Positions 24,723 through 38,312 of a DNA stretch of 64,000 nt are shown here, in pieces; position 1 is the stretch's first letter, and every line of letters starts with the position of its first letter. A program made the position numbers and the translations under genes. The notes beneath the pieces are model-generated. The model was not told the origin of the DNA, searched no databases, and saw only the letters and a program-made list of their open reading frames with translations. The DNA is from Ichthyophthirius multifiliis. Taxonomy: Eukaryota; Ciliophora; Oligohymenophorea; Hymenostomatida. The stretch lies in the NCBI RefSeq assembly GCF_000220395.1, contig NW_004086333.1, positions 1 to 64,000 of the forward strand, read 5' to 3'.

Positions 24723-27045
24723 TCATAATTGATATTATTAATTTTCTTATTTTTAATTTTAATTAGATAGCTTATCATTATTAATTTCATTTTATTTTAT
24801 TTGATTTTTTACATTAGGACTTTAACTTTATTTATTTTCAAAAACAATTTCTTTTTTTAATTTTTATCTTGATTTTCATTCAATTCACTTTCTGAATCAA
24901 TAATTAATTAATTTTTACGTTCTGCATATGAAAAATATTGTTTTTCACTGTCTTAAAATGAATTTGTTGCTTTTTAAGATTAGTTCTTTTCTTTGTCATT
25001 AGATATTAAAAGATTTTATTACTACTATATCTTATTATTATATAATAAAATACATATATTATGTTTAAGTAAAATATTTTTTTTATATACTTTTTCTTTA
25101 ATTTAATTATTTTTGTTTATTATATTTTTTTAACCCATTAATTCTTAAATACCCTTTTACAATTATTATTCATATTATAATTGATTTTATTTTAAATATT
25201 ACTATTATTATTACTAAATTTATAATTAAAATAATTATTATAATTATTATTAATCTAACTTAGGTAAAGTACTATTTTATTAATTTTAAAAATTCATTAA
25301 TTATTAACTTAATAATCTTTAATACTATTATTAATATTATTATATTTGGATTTATTAATATTATGAAGCATTTATTTAATTTTCATATTCATTCTTTTTT
25401 AAATAAATTTTGAATAAATACATAAATTTATACTTTTTTATATATAAATTAAATAATTGATTTACAAATTTTCTTTCTCTTAATTTTCTTGCATTAAATG
25501 TAGGATCTTCTTAATTAGTATCACTTTTTTTATTCTATATAATAATTATTTTTTAATTGCAAAATTAAATATATATAAATATAGTACTTTATTAAAATGA
25601 ATAAAATATGCGATCGCAACATGTGTAGCATTTCTTCTAAAAGGTTAATCTTTTTTTGCTTTTAGAATATTATTTACACTTGATTAGTTTTACAAAATAT
25701 TTGTATTTTAATTCATCTATTAATTATTTTTTTAAGGTACCTTTTTAAATATTAGGATAAAACAACATAAATTATATTACTTATTATTAATTTTAAATAA
25801 TCTTCTATAAAATTTAAACCGCATTAGGATTTTACAATAATGAATAAGTATTTTACTAAATTAACTTTGTCTAATCGACAAAATATTATTAATCTCCTCC
25901 CAATAAAAGGTTTAATCCTTAAGGTGTATTAATTACTTTTAACAACTCTTACATTTTTTATTAAATTGGCTACTATTCATATTATTTGGGTTATTATTGT
26001 AGATTTCCTAAAAGTAATTACTCTTTTTATATAAATATAAAATTTATTAAATAAAAAAATAGTATACATGTTAAAAGTTATTAAATAGATGGTTATTAAG
26101 TTTTTTAGACATTATTTTAATAATTTTTTTTAATATCTTACTATAAATTAATTTTATTTAAATTTTCATAAAGTTATTTAAGAGAATTTTATAAATTATT
26201 ATTTTCTGTAGATTTTTACTATTTAGAATTAACTTAGCTATTCTAAAGAACAGATAAATCAGTTTAGTCTTCTTTAAATCTATAATAACCATCTTTTTTT
26301 TTTGTTTATTAATTTTCGATTGAAGTATCATTATTTTCTATATTTTTGTTTTAAAATATTTATTTTTTTATTTGTTAATTGTATTATAATTTATTATTTT
26401 TTATTTTAAAATTTAATAAATTTTTATACCTTTTTTTTTTTTGTAAAGGATTCTCATGAATATTTTATATTTAGTTTGCTTGCTTTTTTTGTATTTATTT
26501 TTAGTTTTTCTTTTTATTTTATTCTTTTGCTCCTTTGTTTAACAAAAAATTTTACTAATATAAATTTTCTAATAATTTAATACTTTTGTTTATTTCTGTA
26601 ATTTATTCCACTACTATTTTCACTATTTCCTAAAATTCTTCATCATTTACATAATTCTTTTTTTTGCTGTGACCTTTACATCCTGTGAATTCTTAATCAA
26701 TATTCTGATTATTTATTATTAAATTATAAATATTATTATCAAATAAATTATTATAAAAGATGTATTTTATTTATAAAATATTATCATTATAAACAAAAAT
26801 ATTATAAATTTATAAAAAAAAAAATATATTTTTAAAGAAGAAATAAAAATAAATAATAGATTTAAAAGAATACTTAGTTTTTATCTATTTCCATAACTTA
26901 TAATTTATCCTTTTGTAGTAAATCTTCGGAATTTATATGGATTTTTTTCTTACACTCATTAAATAAATATTTTTATTTTTGAAACCAATTTTATTATATT
27001 TATTAATTATAATTTTAAACAACTTTTATTTTATTTTGTATTATA
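24723..27045 (-). CDS. Q/N-rich protein with a conserved-looking helical motif, function unknown
   Basis: Coding wording begins near 27045 (WFQKQKYLFNECKKKIHINS) and ends ...SNQNQKQENQQYQL before TGA 24723; the start codon was not located. In order: a charged helix (DEEFQEIVKIVVEQITEINK), a lysine-rich linker, NMNSSQFNKK, then MQELLKVINTPQGLNLLLGG. Later comes KDQPFRRNATHVAIAYFIHF, the most conserved-looking segment, then TFNARKLRERKF and long glutamine runs encoded mostly by TAA/TAG. Introns are frequent, for example just after the FIHFNK segment. Frame is kept only by adding a base at T12 26431-26442, T6 25954-25959 and T7 24852-24858. The Q-rich, basic make-up suggests a nuclear protein, but this is a guess. 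Confidence 0.6.
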
Positions 27046-28298
27046 TATTATATATTATATATTTCTATTTTTGAAGAAAAAAATTATATAAATCTAATTT
27101 ATAATAATTATTTTAATTAATTTATAATTTTTTAAAAATTAAAATTAGTTTTTTTAATATTTTATCTAATTTATTATTTTATTTTTCTTTTTTATAATAA
27201 AATATTTAACAAAATAATATTTTTACATGTTCATAAATCTTATTTTTATTTTTATATTATTCTTAATACTTTAATTTTTTATATAAATATTTTTAATATT
27301 TACATTTTTTTATTATTAAACTTATAAAATAATATTTTTTTTGTCATATTAAATTATTTTTATTTGCCATATTTTATAAATTATTTTTATATTCATTTAT
27401 TAAATTCATTTATAGATTAGAATTAATATTTATTTTATATAATACAATATGTTTTAATATAATAAATTATTAAAAATTTTATTATTAATTTTTATTTAAA
27501 ATAAACTTTTTAAAAAATAATGGTTTTTAATTGTTAATAAATTTTTCATAATTAAATTATAATATATATATGATTTAAATCATATATTTTTTTTATTATA
27601 ATTAAATATTAAATAAAAAAAATTACTTATTTTTTAATATTTTATTTTTATAAATATTTAATTTAATTTATGATAATGTTCTTAAAATTTTATTTTATTA
27701 ATATTTTTTAATTTAAATTTATTTAAATAATTATTATATATTTTTTTTTATAATTTAATTAACCTATATAAATTAATATTAAGAATAAAATAAGAATACT
27801 ATAATTTATATTAAAATAATTTTTTTTTCAAATAATAAATATATTTTAATAAGAAGAGTATTTAGAAACATTTAAGACGAGGTCAAACGAGATGAGAAAA
27901 TAATATACAAGATGAAGTGAGTTATGTTTTGCAATGATTCTATTTATTTTTTATATATCTCTTTTATAAAATAAATAACAAAGTATGCTGGATAATATTA
28001 GAAAATTAATATATCATATATTCAAGCTTATATAAGCGCATTTTTAAAGTGCGGCTTAGTAAATATATTAAAATTTACTTTTTTATTATTTAAGGTTTAG
28101 AAAAATATTGGAAATAAAAAAAAAATTTAAATAATTTTGGTTTTTTGATGTTTATAAAATTGAATAAACATATTATTTATACACTGCAAGTTATTGATGT
28201 AAAAAATGAATATATTGGCATCCATGTTAATAAATTTACGTAATTAGCCTACAGGTTGTGGAAATAAACTTACATAATTATAATTTTAAGCGAAAATA

Positions 28299-28336
<38 letters not shown>

Positions 28337-29664
28337 ATATATTATAAAATATAATTTATATTAATGTTTCAAAATTTCATATTTTTATCTTTAATTTTTT
28401 TTTTTTAAATTATTTATTTAAATATTTGATGAATTATTATATAAATCAACAAATTAATTCATGAAAAAATTTTTACATATAATAATATTTAATTTTTATT
28501 TATATATTCAATTATTAATTTAATATAAATTGTTTTTTGCCATAATTTTAAATATTTGTTTATTTTTTTGACTGGAATAATTTAATTTTTTGTTCTTTTA
28601 TTTTTTATTTACTTTAATATTTTTTTGTTATTATTATTTTAATAATTTACTAAAGTTTTAAATTTTTAACCTAGTACTATTCCTCATGTTATCAACCCTT
28701 TTTAATTATATATTTAAATTATTGGAATTTTAAATAATAAATAATCATCCTAAAATTACAATTTTAAATAAATTAAATAGGATTTAAAAAAGTTAAATTA
28801 TTTTTCTATTCATTTTAATTAAGATTTTATTTCTTATCTTAAACTAGTTTGATTTGGCTTTAATAATTATTTTATATTGATTAAATTGTTAATAAACATT
28901 TATATTATTAAGATTTTAGACATATATTTTTAAAAATAATAATCAAAAGAATATAAATTATTAATTATAAAATTTTTCTTTCTTATTTAAATTAATGCTT
29001 ATATAATTAATATATTTTATATTTTAAATCTACATATAACATTTATTTATTTTTATACATGAAAATATATAAAAAATTTCTACTTTTCTATTAGTGTATT
29101 TATTCAAGTAAGTACAGTTGATTTCTTATCATTATTAATTAAGATATTTGATAGAATTACTATTAATATTTTTATATATTCTTAAAAATTACTAGCAAAG
29201 AGTATAGTATAAAATTTATTAATTTTATATTACCTACTAATTCATCAATACAATATTTTAATTATTCAAAGTAATATTTATATCTAAATGATATTTTTTA
29301 TGATTTTTTTAAAAGTCACCTTATCTGATTAAAATTTCTTAATTTTTAGAAATATTTAGTTATTTTTTTTTTCATTTTAATTTTTTTTTATATATATTTT
29401 TAGTATTAATCTTGAAAAGGGATAAATAAATATTTTACTCTTACTTATCTTTAGATAAATTTTTAAATTTTAACATAACATATGATTTATTTTTATTAAT
29501 ATTATATTTCTATAATTATTTTTTATTAAATTATATTTTAATTTTTATATTTAATATATAAATTTTGTAATTATATATATTTTTTTTTAATTTTATTAAA
29601 AAAATTAAATAAAATATTAATTGTTATAATATTTTTAAAAAAAGTATAACATAAAAAACACAAA
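27046..29664. other. Gene desert with one GC-richer island
   Basis: 2.6 kb without a convincing gene. Most is A/T only. The part 27850-28285 has clearly more G and C, including short palindromic pieces (agcttatataagc near 28025 and gcgcatttttaaagtgcg near 28037), and is followed by a (TA)n tract at 28309-28341. It could be an RNA gene or an old exon, but no known RNA family was recognised. Confidence 0.45.
28309..28341. repeat. (TA)n dinucleotide tract
   Basis: About 16 TA units with one TTTA interruption, in intergenic sequence. Confidence 0.85.
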
Positions 29665-30618
29665 ATGTAAAATTAGCTTCTTCCTAAAGGAAAGCCTGAA
29701 ATAAATTAAAATTTTAGAATATAATTAAGCTAAAATATATATTTAGGAGAAAATCCTTTTTGCTGTATTTCACCATTTTAGAAATTAACCAATATATAAA
29801 TAAATTAAAACATAGTAAATATAAATAATTATTAAAAAAGAAATATACCATAAGAAGAAGAAAAATTATTTAGAATGTTAGATAACTTATAATCAAAAAT
29901 AACAACTAATTAAGTTTAATTTAATTAAAGTTTTAGTAGTACTGATGAAATAAGTGAGAAAAATGAGAAAATAAACGTATTTAATGAAACTTTTTAAGAA
30001 TTTAGCTATAATTATGAAAATAAAGAATAAATTTAAAACATAATTTAAATAAAAACAGAAGAAGATTAAAAATAAAGTATTAAATAGAAAAAAATATAAA
30101 ATAAAAGTAAGCCTAAAGTGATTTAACAAAGGATATAAGATAAGAATAAAAATAGCAAAACTTAATAGTTTCCTTGCTTTTTTAAAAAAGTTGTTACATA
30201 TCAAAATAAAAAAGGATCTTAGATTTAAGGATTAGTTCAAATAAAATCAACTAATAATATAAGTATTGAAGAAAATAAAGAAAATATTGATTTTTAGTAT
30301 TCTAATAGAGTCTATAATAATTAATATGAAATAAATCCCAAATAAATTTCTTTTAATTCTAAAAATTAAAACTTTTAAAAAAATATTAGTCAATATAATA
30401 GTATTATAAAATCCGAGTAATCCGCAAAACCTAAATAAAATAATTAATAAAAATTACTTACTAACAAAAGCCTTAATAAATAATAACCTATAAAAACTGC
30501 TATAAGTTAATTAAGTAATTATAGCACATAACAAACAAAAACTTATAATCTAAAGGTTATTTTAAGGAACTCTTCGACATAAAATCATTTAGGATAATTC
30601 AAATATTTCAGAAATTGA
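29665..30618 (+). CDS. Hypothetical Q/N/K-rich protein, 317 aa
   Basis: One uninterrupted frame from the ATG at 29665 (MQNQLLPKGKPEINQNFRIQ) to TGA 30618. Near residues 33-47 it has YLGENPFCCISPFQKL, the only cysteine-rich, non-repetitive patch. The remainder is polar and low-complexity, with serine, lysine, asparagine and many TAA/TAG glutamines (for example SKTQQFPCFFKKVVTYQNKK). It has no signal peptide or membrane segment. The codon mix and absence of breaks support a real gene. Function unknown; probably disordered and cytoplasmic or nuclear. Confidence 0.65.
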
Positions 30619-30971
30619 TAGTAATATTATATATTATATATAATTTAATATTTTTTAATTTTATTGTACTTTTTTTCATCAATGTATAAAACTATATTTA
30701 AAACATTAATTTTTTTATAATATTAAAAATTATATAATTTAAAAATAATATAAAGATATGTTTCCAATTACAATTTTTTTTTAAAAAAAATAATAATATT
30801 AAATTTTAAATTATATAAAAGTAATTTATTTATTTCTAACTTTGAATAATATAAATAAAATTTATTATTATAAAAAAATTGATATTATTATTTTATTAAA
30901 AAAGTTATAAAAATAATATAATGAAAATATATTAATAAATTAAACATTATTAATTATTGTATATTAATAAA
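30619..30971. other. Intergenic between convergent genes
   Basis: 353 bp of A/T-rich sequence between two stops; nothing recognised. Confidence 0.55.
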
Positions 30972-33920
30972 TCAATTTCTTGTTTTTATTTAATACTTAT
31001 AATTATTATTTGACCTATAAGCATCATTTAAAATATTATCCTTTGTTTCATTAATATCATTTTTTTAGAAAATAATATTTTTTTTAATAATTTAATCTCT
31101 ATTATATTATTAATTATTCTTCTCTTTCTCTTCATTTTATTTTGCTAATTACTATTATTAACTAATGCATTATAAGCCTAATTTGCAGTAGTTAAGGCTT
31201 TAGATTATTTTCTTATAATTTTTAATTTGCTAAATTTGAGTTAGGAATCACTTTTTGAGATACATATTTATGCTATTAATTCATATCAACTGGATATTAT
31301 TTAGAGTTTTAAGTTTGCAAAAGAGTCTTTTTTTAAGAAACGATATTATATTCATTAAGGGTTGGTAATTTAGCAATTTTTTGATTAGAATTAACATTAA
31401 GAATATTATAATTATTATAAGCATTAACAATTGTGTTTTACTTTTGAATTTTATTTGTATCTTCATAATTTTTTAAATCATTTTGTTTTTTTAATCATAG
31501 GTTATTATTTTATTTTTTTAAAACTCAGTCTTTTTCTTTAATTCTTCTTATTGTTTTTTTTGATTTCTTCTTATTTTTTTATTGCTTCTTCTAATTGTTT
31601 TTTATGAACATCTTCTTCTAGTTTTTTTTAAATCTTCTTAATTTTTTTTCTTAAAATTTCTTCATCTTTTTTTTTTTTTCTTCATCTCTTTTTTATATTT
31701 CTTCTTTCTGTTTTTTTAGCATTTCTTCTCTATTTTTTCTTGCTAGTTCATCTCTTAAAGATTTTTCTTAGTTTTCTTTTTCTAATCTTTCACAATTCTA
31801 TTATATAACCATTTTTTAAAGAGAATATTCTTTTTCTTCGTTTACTTTTATTTTTTTGAAATATTCATTTAACATATATCTGTTTCTCATCGTTTCTTCT
31901 TAATCTTCGTCTAAAACTTTTTTTTCTATAATTTCTTTTTAATATTATTTTTCCTCCTTCATTTTTTATAAAAGAGCTTAGGCAACTTTTAGTAGCTTAA
32001 TTTATTAAGATATACACCTTAATCTCTCTGTTTTATAAACATTAGCAAAATATTCATGATATCCAACTGCCTTATTAAAAAGTTATAATTCGTAAAATTT
32101 CTAGTCTTTTTTGAAATTATCTTTTGAATATTTTTCTAAAAACTTAATTGTGGAATCCAGGACTTAAATTTCAATTTCAAAATCAGTAATATAAAATATA
32201 AAATTATGTGATTTTTCATTTGTATAATAATGAGATCTATAAAAAGCCAAAATTTCTAAATTTAATTAATTTCTTTTAATTTTGAATTTTTTAAATTTGG
32301 ATATATTATAAGAATATTAACTAATCTTTTTTCTAGCAAATAAATTTAATTTTTCTAAATAAGGTACTTTTACATAAACATGCTCATATTTATTATACTC
32401 TAGTGTCATTCCATATCTCATTAGCATTTTTCTATTAGAAAGCCTTCCATAACAGAAATAAACCTAAGAATTTGCCTCAAATTAATCTTTAGAAGAGCAT
32501 TTCATTGTAAATTCATCAAATTTATCATCTTCCCATTATTCTTTAGGTTTAAAATATTTTTTTTGAGGATCATAAGAGTTTAATTCTTCATTATCTTCCT
32601 TTAAATTGATTTATTATTATTCTTTTTTTAATGTTCTTTTTTTCTTTTTCTAAATAGGTATTTGATAATAATCCGAAAAACCTTTAACTTATTTATTTAA
32701 TTTTTATAACTCGATTCTAAATTTTCCGTTTTTTTATTCAATTTCTTTTATAATTTCCTTAGCCAAAAAATAATTTATATTTCCTTAATTAAATTTTAAT
32801 TAAACATTAAATAAAGTTTCATAAACTTAAGCAGCATAAAATATACTAATATTATCTCCGAAATCAAGATTATTAAATACCCAAAATTCCGTATCTTTTA
32901 CTAATTAGCTTATTTCAGATCTAAGAACATAACCAATTTTTTCGTTTTAAATAACTAATGGAAGTGCATTATTACTACCTTTTTATTATTTATTTATTTA
33001 TATATAAATATATTTACATTCATCTTCCCAATCAAAATCAGTATCAGAATCTGAATCAATACTTCTATAAGAACCTTAAGAAGTTTCAGCATCATCTTCT
33101 TCATTTTATGTAAGTTCTTTAGGTTCAGGAAATTCTGATTATTCTTTCGCGTTAGGATTATTAGCTTCATATTTAAAATCATAATAAACATCAGAATTTT
33201 CATGATTTACTAATTCTGAGAAAGGCACCATTGTCACATAAGCAAAATATTTTCCGAAACACCTCGTCACAAGATGAGTATAAATCCACTTTGCGTTATC
33301 ATAGGAATATTAGTTTGGGTTAGTGAATAATTTAGGGTATTTCTTTAATATTTTACTTAAAGTTTTATATTCTAAATCAAATTCTTATTTTGCATATTTT
33401 GCTTATTTTTTTAATTTTGGATCTTCTAACATATCCATATCTTTATCATTCCAAAATACTAAATAATCTATTTACTTTGGTAAATTTTAAATCAAATGAT
33501 ACCATTCAGATTTTCTCCCTAATTTATTTTCGTAAAGAAGAAATACCCATATTATGTGGTCTTCCCATGATGAGCATTATTATGAACAAAAAAAAATGGA
33601 TTTTCTTCAAATATTTATTATACATCACTAAAAAAACATACCTTTGTTGTTAATAAAAGTTTTTTTGGTAATTATATGAATATTTCATTTGCTAAAAGCT
33701 TCTCTTTAGCTATTAGACCGGGATATGATAAACCATTTTTTATTTAAAATTACCCTAACGTGACCTTATTTATTTTTAAACCATTCTTTACTAGATAATC
33801 TATATATTCCTAAAGAACTTTTTCTGGTTGCTTTTGTTTGTTTTTAGGATCAGATTTCCTAAGATTTTTGACTTTTCTAAAATATTTTCCTATTGAATAT
33901 TTATTTGAAATATTATCCAT
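30972..33920 (-). CDS. SET-domain protein lysine methyltransferase (RLSMT/SETD3-4 type) with coiled-coil tail
   Basis: The ATG at 33920 starts MDNISNKYSIGKYFRKVKNL. The SET domain is of the split Rubisco-methyltransferase type. It opens with NGLSYPGLIAKEKLLANEIF, then SSWEDHIIWVFLLYENKLGR and LVFWNDKD. Next come VPFSELVNHENSDVYYDF (the N-H-x-N motif) and, after an acidic insert, NSQVYFCYGRLSNRKMLMRY (the YG..SN motif). A substrate-binding-like helical region follows (AVGYHEYFANVYKTERL), then a long E/K/Q coiled coil (about EKENQEKSLRDELARKNREE onward). The N-terminal part needs one more T at 33588-33596. Beyond the T7 run at 31486-31492 the C-terminal 170 residues lie in several frames and may be eroded or badly assembled. 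The SET assignment is strong; the substrate is unknown. Confidence 0.82.
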
Positions 33921-34295
33921 ATTTTAATTTATTTATAATTGAATGTGTTAAATATTAAGATAATTGTTATATTTTTTTTTAAAAAAAAATTAATATTGTT
34001 TTAATTAAAAATATTTTATTTTTATAAAGGAAGGTTTATTTTATTTATTAAAATTAAATTGAAAAATATTTTATCTTTTAATTTTTATATAAATCTATGT
34101 GTTTATTTATTATGTATTTAACTTTGTATTTACAATATAAAAATAATCTTCTTTTAAATAAATATTTTTAAATATATAATTTTTTTAAAAATTATCTATG
34201 TTTTATTTAATTTATTTGAAATAATATAATTTTTTTTTTTTTAAATAAATTTATTATAAATATTTAGATAAAATTAATAATTATTACTAATAAAA
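33921..34295. other. Intergenic, divergent promoters
   Basis: 375 bp of A/T between the start codons of the SET and V-ATPase e genes. No motif was recognised. Confidence 0.55.
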
Positions 34296-34597
34296 ATGAC
34301 ATAACATAATCCTATATCTGGTATTTATTATGGGTCAGTAATATTCATCATAATGGCAATAGTAGCATTTTGCGTAATAGACCCTTATGTAAAAAAATAA
34401 ATATCAAACCGTGTTCTTTATATAGAAAACAGAGGGTAAAAACTTTAAATATAGATTTATTTATAAATTTTATAAAAAGAACATTAATTGTTTCAGTAAT
34501 AATTAGTATGATTGGAATGTGGATTATTTGGGCAACTTGTTATTTACATTAAATGTATCCCTTAATAACCCCTATAAGACATACTCATGGACATTGA
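34296..34597 (+). CDS. V-type ATPase subunit e (V0 sector, ATP6V0E/Vma9 family)
   Basis: Small two-span membrane protein of the V0 sector. Two exons joined across an intron at 34436-34479 give 85 aa. The first membrane segment is YYGSVIFIMAIVAFCVIDPY. The second is TLIVSVIISMIGMWIIWATC, followed by the family's typical YLHQMYPLITPIR, which resembles the LAQLNPL-GP ending of animal subunit e. Length and topology fit the family (about 70-85 aa). The start at 34296 is the first ATG and gives the short N-terminal tail expected. The membership is likely but the protein is divergent, as is usual for this subunit. Confidence 0.8.
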
Positions 34598-35121
34598 TAA
34601 AATAATTATTTTTATTATAAAGTTTTTTGATTTTTTTTTATTATTAAAATATGTATTTTTATTTCATAAGATACTTTTATTTTTTTAAATCAAGAATATA
34701 TTCTTTGTGATTTCCTTCAAAAACGAAAAAAATAAAAAAATATTATCATACTATAATATTCATTAATTTTATTATATTATAATATATAGATGATTATTTT
34801 TTATTTTTGTTCGAAAAAGATTACAAAAATAAGTTATCAAAACATTGGAATAAATAAATAATCTCTTATAATTTAATTTTAGTTTTATTTTCTTAAATTT
34901 TTTATTTATAAATGTTAAATATTTACAAAATAAAAAATGCGAAATAATAATAAAAAATATATAAGTAAATTGTACTTATAATTAATATTTATTTATTTTT
35001 TTAAAAAAAGTTTCAACAATATTAATATTTTGTCTTAATTGCTGAAATAAATATAAAAAATTTATTTAAATAAAATTATATATAAATGAAATATATTTTC
35101 AAATTATAAATAAATAAAAAA
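34598..35121. other. Intergenic between convergent genes
   Basis: 524 bp, A/T-rich, no recognised feature. Confidence 0.55.
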
Positions 35122-38030
35122 TCAACATTTATAATTAATTTTCTATTATAAAGAGTTAATTAACTTAGATTCCAAAATCTTGCAATTAGTTAAAGTTTCA
35201 TTATACTTTTTTTCAAATTAATTAATTTTTTCCATATATTCACTAATTTAAACATTCTTCCTATTAATTTCTTACTGAAAAGATTCCTTTTACTATTAAA
35301 ATAAATCTCTACTTTTTTAAGTATCTATAACTTATCTATTTAAAATGTTAATTTAATTTTTGAAATACTAAACTTAACTACATTAATATTTATTATTCAT
35401 TATTTTCTTTACTTTCAATAATATTATTTATTTTACTTTCAATAGTATTATTTACTTATATGATTTTATTTTAATTAATTTCTTTATTTTTATTTAGTAA
35501 ATTTAAATTTTCATTTTTTAACTTTTCAACTTCATTATTCAATTGAAAAATTTAATTTTAATTTTCTTCGTTTTTATTTGATAAGTTTTCTTTTTGTTTT
35601 AAAATGTTTTCTATCTATTTTTATGAAATATATATTTTTTCTTCAAAATCATATTTTTAATTTTCTAAATAGATACATTTTGTTATAAGTTCTCATTTTC
35701 TTTTCTTAAAGGTTCAATTTGTTATAAAAACTCACTTTTTATTATATTTTCAGCTTCTTGTTAAACTTTAGACAATTAGTTTTGATATTCTTCTTATTTA
35801 TTTTTGATTATTTAAATTAATTAATGATTTTCAAGCTTACAATTTTATAAATTCACTTCTAAAGTTTGATTTTGTTCTTATATTTTCATATTTTCATTAA
35901 TAAGTACTGCTTCTTATGTATTAAATCTTTCAAAAATATGTTTTTCTTGTTTTAATTATTAAATAGTTAGAGAATATTATTCATTTAATTTCTTATTATT
36001 TAGCTATCTTATCTAAATTAGAAGTTATATTTGCTTAAAGTGAAGCTAATTTATCCTATAATTTGAAAGCATTTTCTTATTAAAAATCAAGTTAGTTTTT
36101 AAGACTTTAATTATTTTATTTTATATCCAAAATTAGTTTTTCGTATTAATTTTCTTAATTTTAATTTTTCTCTTGTAGTAAAGTTATTTAATTTTAAAGT
36201 TTTTTTATTAGACATTCAAATTTGAAAAGTTTTAATTTATTTTAGTTATTTTCAAGTTCCTTTTCTTCTTTTAAAGATTCGTATTTTTTTTGCAAATTTT
36301 AATAATCTATTTATAATTGTAAAAATTCTATTATTTTATTTTCTTAGTTTAATATTTTTTTGTTATTTTCTAATTATTCTTCTTAATTTTTAAGCTTAAA
36401 TTCATATTTGGAACTAATTTGTTGGTTTTTTTAAATTTCATGCAATTATTGTTAAATTATTAATTCGAAATTCGAAATTCTTTCTTGTTTTTACTAAATA
36501 ATTTTTTCTAAATTTAAACTTATTTCCATTAAATTGTCAACTTGAATTTAAGTTTTTTAAATTTAATTTTCGTTTAAATTAATACCATTTTAATTAAGAT
36601 TAATATCATTTTAATTAATATTAATTGAAAAGTCTTTATTTATTTAATTTATATAAGATTTAGGGATACTATGTATTATATTTTCTTATTCTTCATCTTA
36701 ATAATTTAAAGATGTTTTGCCTAAAGTAGTAATTTGGTTTTTTATTTTGTATTTACTTTTTTGGCAAAAACTAATGGAATTATTTTCATCTTCAAAATCT
36801 TTTTTTTTTTCAGGAAACTATTATTATGTTTATATAATTATTTTTTTATTACTTTTAAGTTTTATTTGTTAATTATTTAATTTATGATTTTTTACACTTT
36901 CTTGTTCGAAAGATTTACTCAGCTTATTTTCTGATTATTTATCTATAGTAAAGGAATTGTTTATACTTTTGGATTATAAGTTGCTATTTTAACTTCCTCT
37001 TGTTATCTTATTTTTTAAATTTTTAGATTAATTTAATTATTGTGAATTTGAAACTTAATCTTATTATTGTTTTGAATTTCTAAAAGAAGATATTTATATA
37101 CTTTAGCTTGTTTATATTTATTTCGGATTATTTTTTGATATATCTCTATATAAAATTTTCTCAAAATCAAAATAATTGATATTTTTTTAATTCTCTTCTC
37201 TTTACCCGTTTTTATCACAATAATTATTTTATATTAATATATCTTAAGAAAGCTCAAGTGTTTATTAAGAAATATTCAAATTCTTTTCAAAACAATTCTA
37301 TATTTTTGGCTTATAATCTTCGCTATTTTATATTATCGGCTTATAATCTTCACTTGTTGTTGTTTTCTTCCTTAGCTATTTTATATTTATTATTGAAAGT
37401 TTTCTTATTTTTAAGAATTGGTTAATAAGGTATTTAGCTGAATTTCTTTTAAATATTCTCATTTTTATTTTTATAAATTAGTTTTACAGAATTTAGTAAA
37501 GGAATTTAATTTAAAGAGTTTGTATCTTAAAAATTATTTTATTATTATTCTTTATTTTTTTATTAAGAATTACTTGCTTAATAATCATTATTTAAAGATA
37601 TTTTTTAAATATTATCCTGTTGTACATTATTTAAATATGGTTCTTATTATTATGAACTTCTTAATAAATTTTATAATTATTAATAGTTTAATTACTGTTA
37701 ATATTATTATTCAGTTTTTTCTTAAAATGTATTTTCATTATCTATTTAGTTTTTATTCATATTTTTATATTATCCTTATTTTTATGAATCGTAAAGAAGA
37801 CTTGAATCATTAAAATGTATGTCCGCTTGGTTTATTGTTAAGCTTTAAGATTGTTTTGTTATACTTTAATTTATTATATTTTTCTATTTTTAATAACTAT
37901 TTTCAAGCTATTAAAAATTTTAACACTATTGAGGTTATTCTTTATTACTTTAGAAAAGTATACTCAAAGTTGCTTATTCGGAATTAGATATTTAATTATT
38001 ATTTGTATATTAATAATTATTTGATGACAT
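35122..38030 (-). CDS. Long coiled-coil protein, function unknown
   Basis: The ATG at 38030 opens MSSNNYQYTNNNQISNSEQA. The N-terminal third is polar and Q/N-rich (EQQYQQQLNYQQLQNLLRSS). It is followed by a short internal duplication EDYKPIIQNSEDYKPKIQN near 37290-37360, more disordered sequence with LGKTSLNYQDEEQENIIHSI, then a long heptad coiled coil from about 36600 to 35150 (for example EKKYNETLTNCKILESKLIN near the end). It ends INYKC before TGA 35122. The frame shifts at least three times, for instance near 37350 and at the A6 run around 35310. Coiled-coil proteins of this kind are common basal-body, cortex or cytoskeleton components, but nothing specific is recognisable. Confidence 0.65.
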
Positions 38031-38312
38031 TTTTGCTTTATATATATTTAATACAAAATTAATAAAAAATTTAAATCGTTAAATAATATATATTAAATTT
38101 ATTAAAAATTTTAAAATATATTTTAGCAAAATAATATAATAATTAAATATAATAATATATAATATAGAAATTTATTGAAAAATAATGCCATATATATTTA
38201 TATTATTATAATAAATAATTGATAATAAATATTTATAAATACTTATATCATCTAGAAAATAATAAATTAAAAAAGATATAATAATAATACAAATATAAAA
38301 TTCGTATTTAAA

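Noticed and set aside
37520-37813. 97-aa plus-strand ORF, hydrophobic
   Set aside because: Antisense to a clearly coding Q/N-rich exon of the minus-strand coiled-coil gene; the hydrophobicity is an artefact of reading TTA/TAT on the opposite strand.
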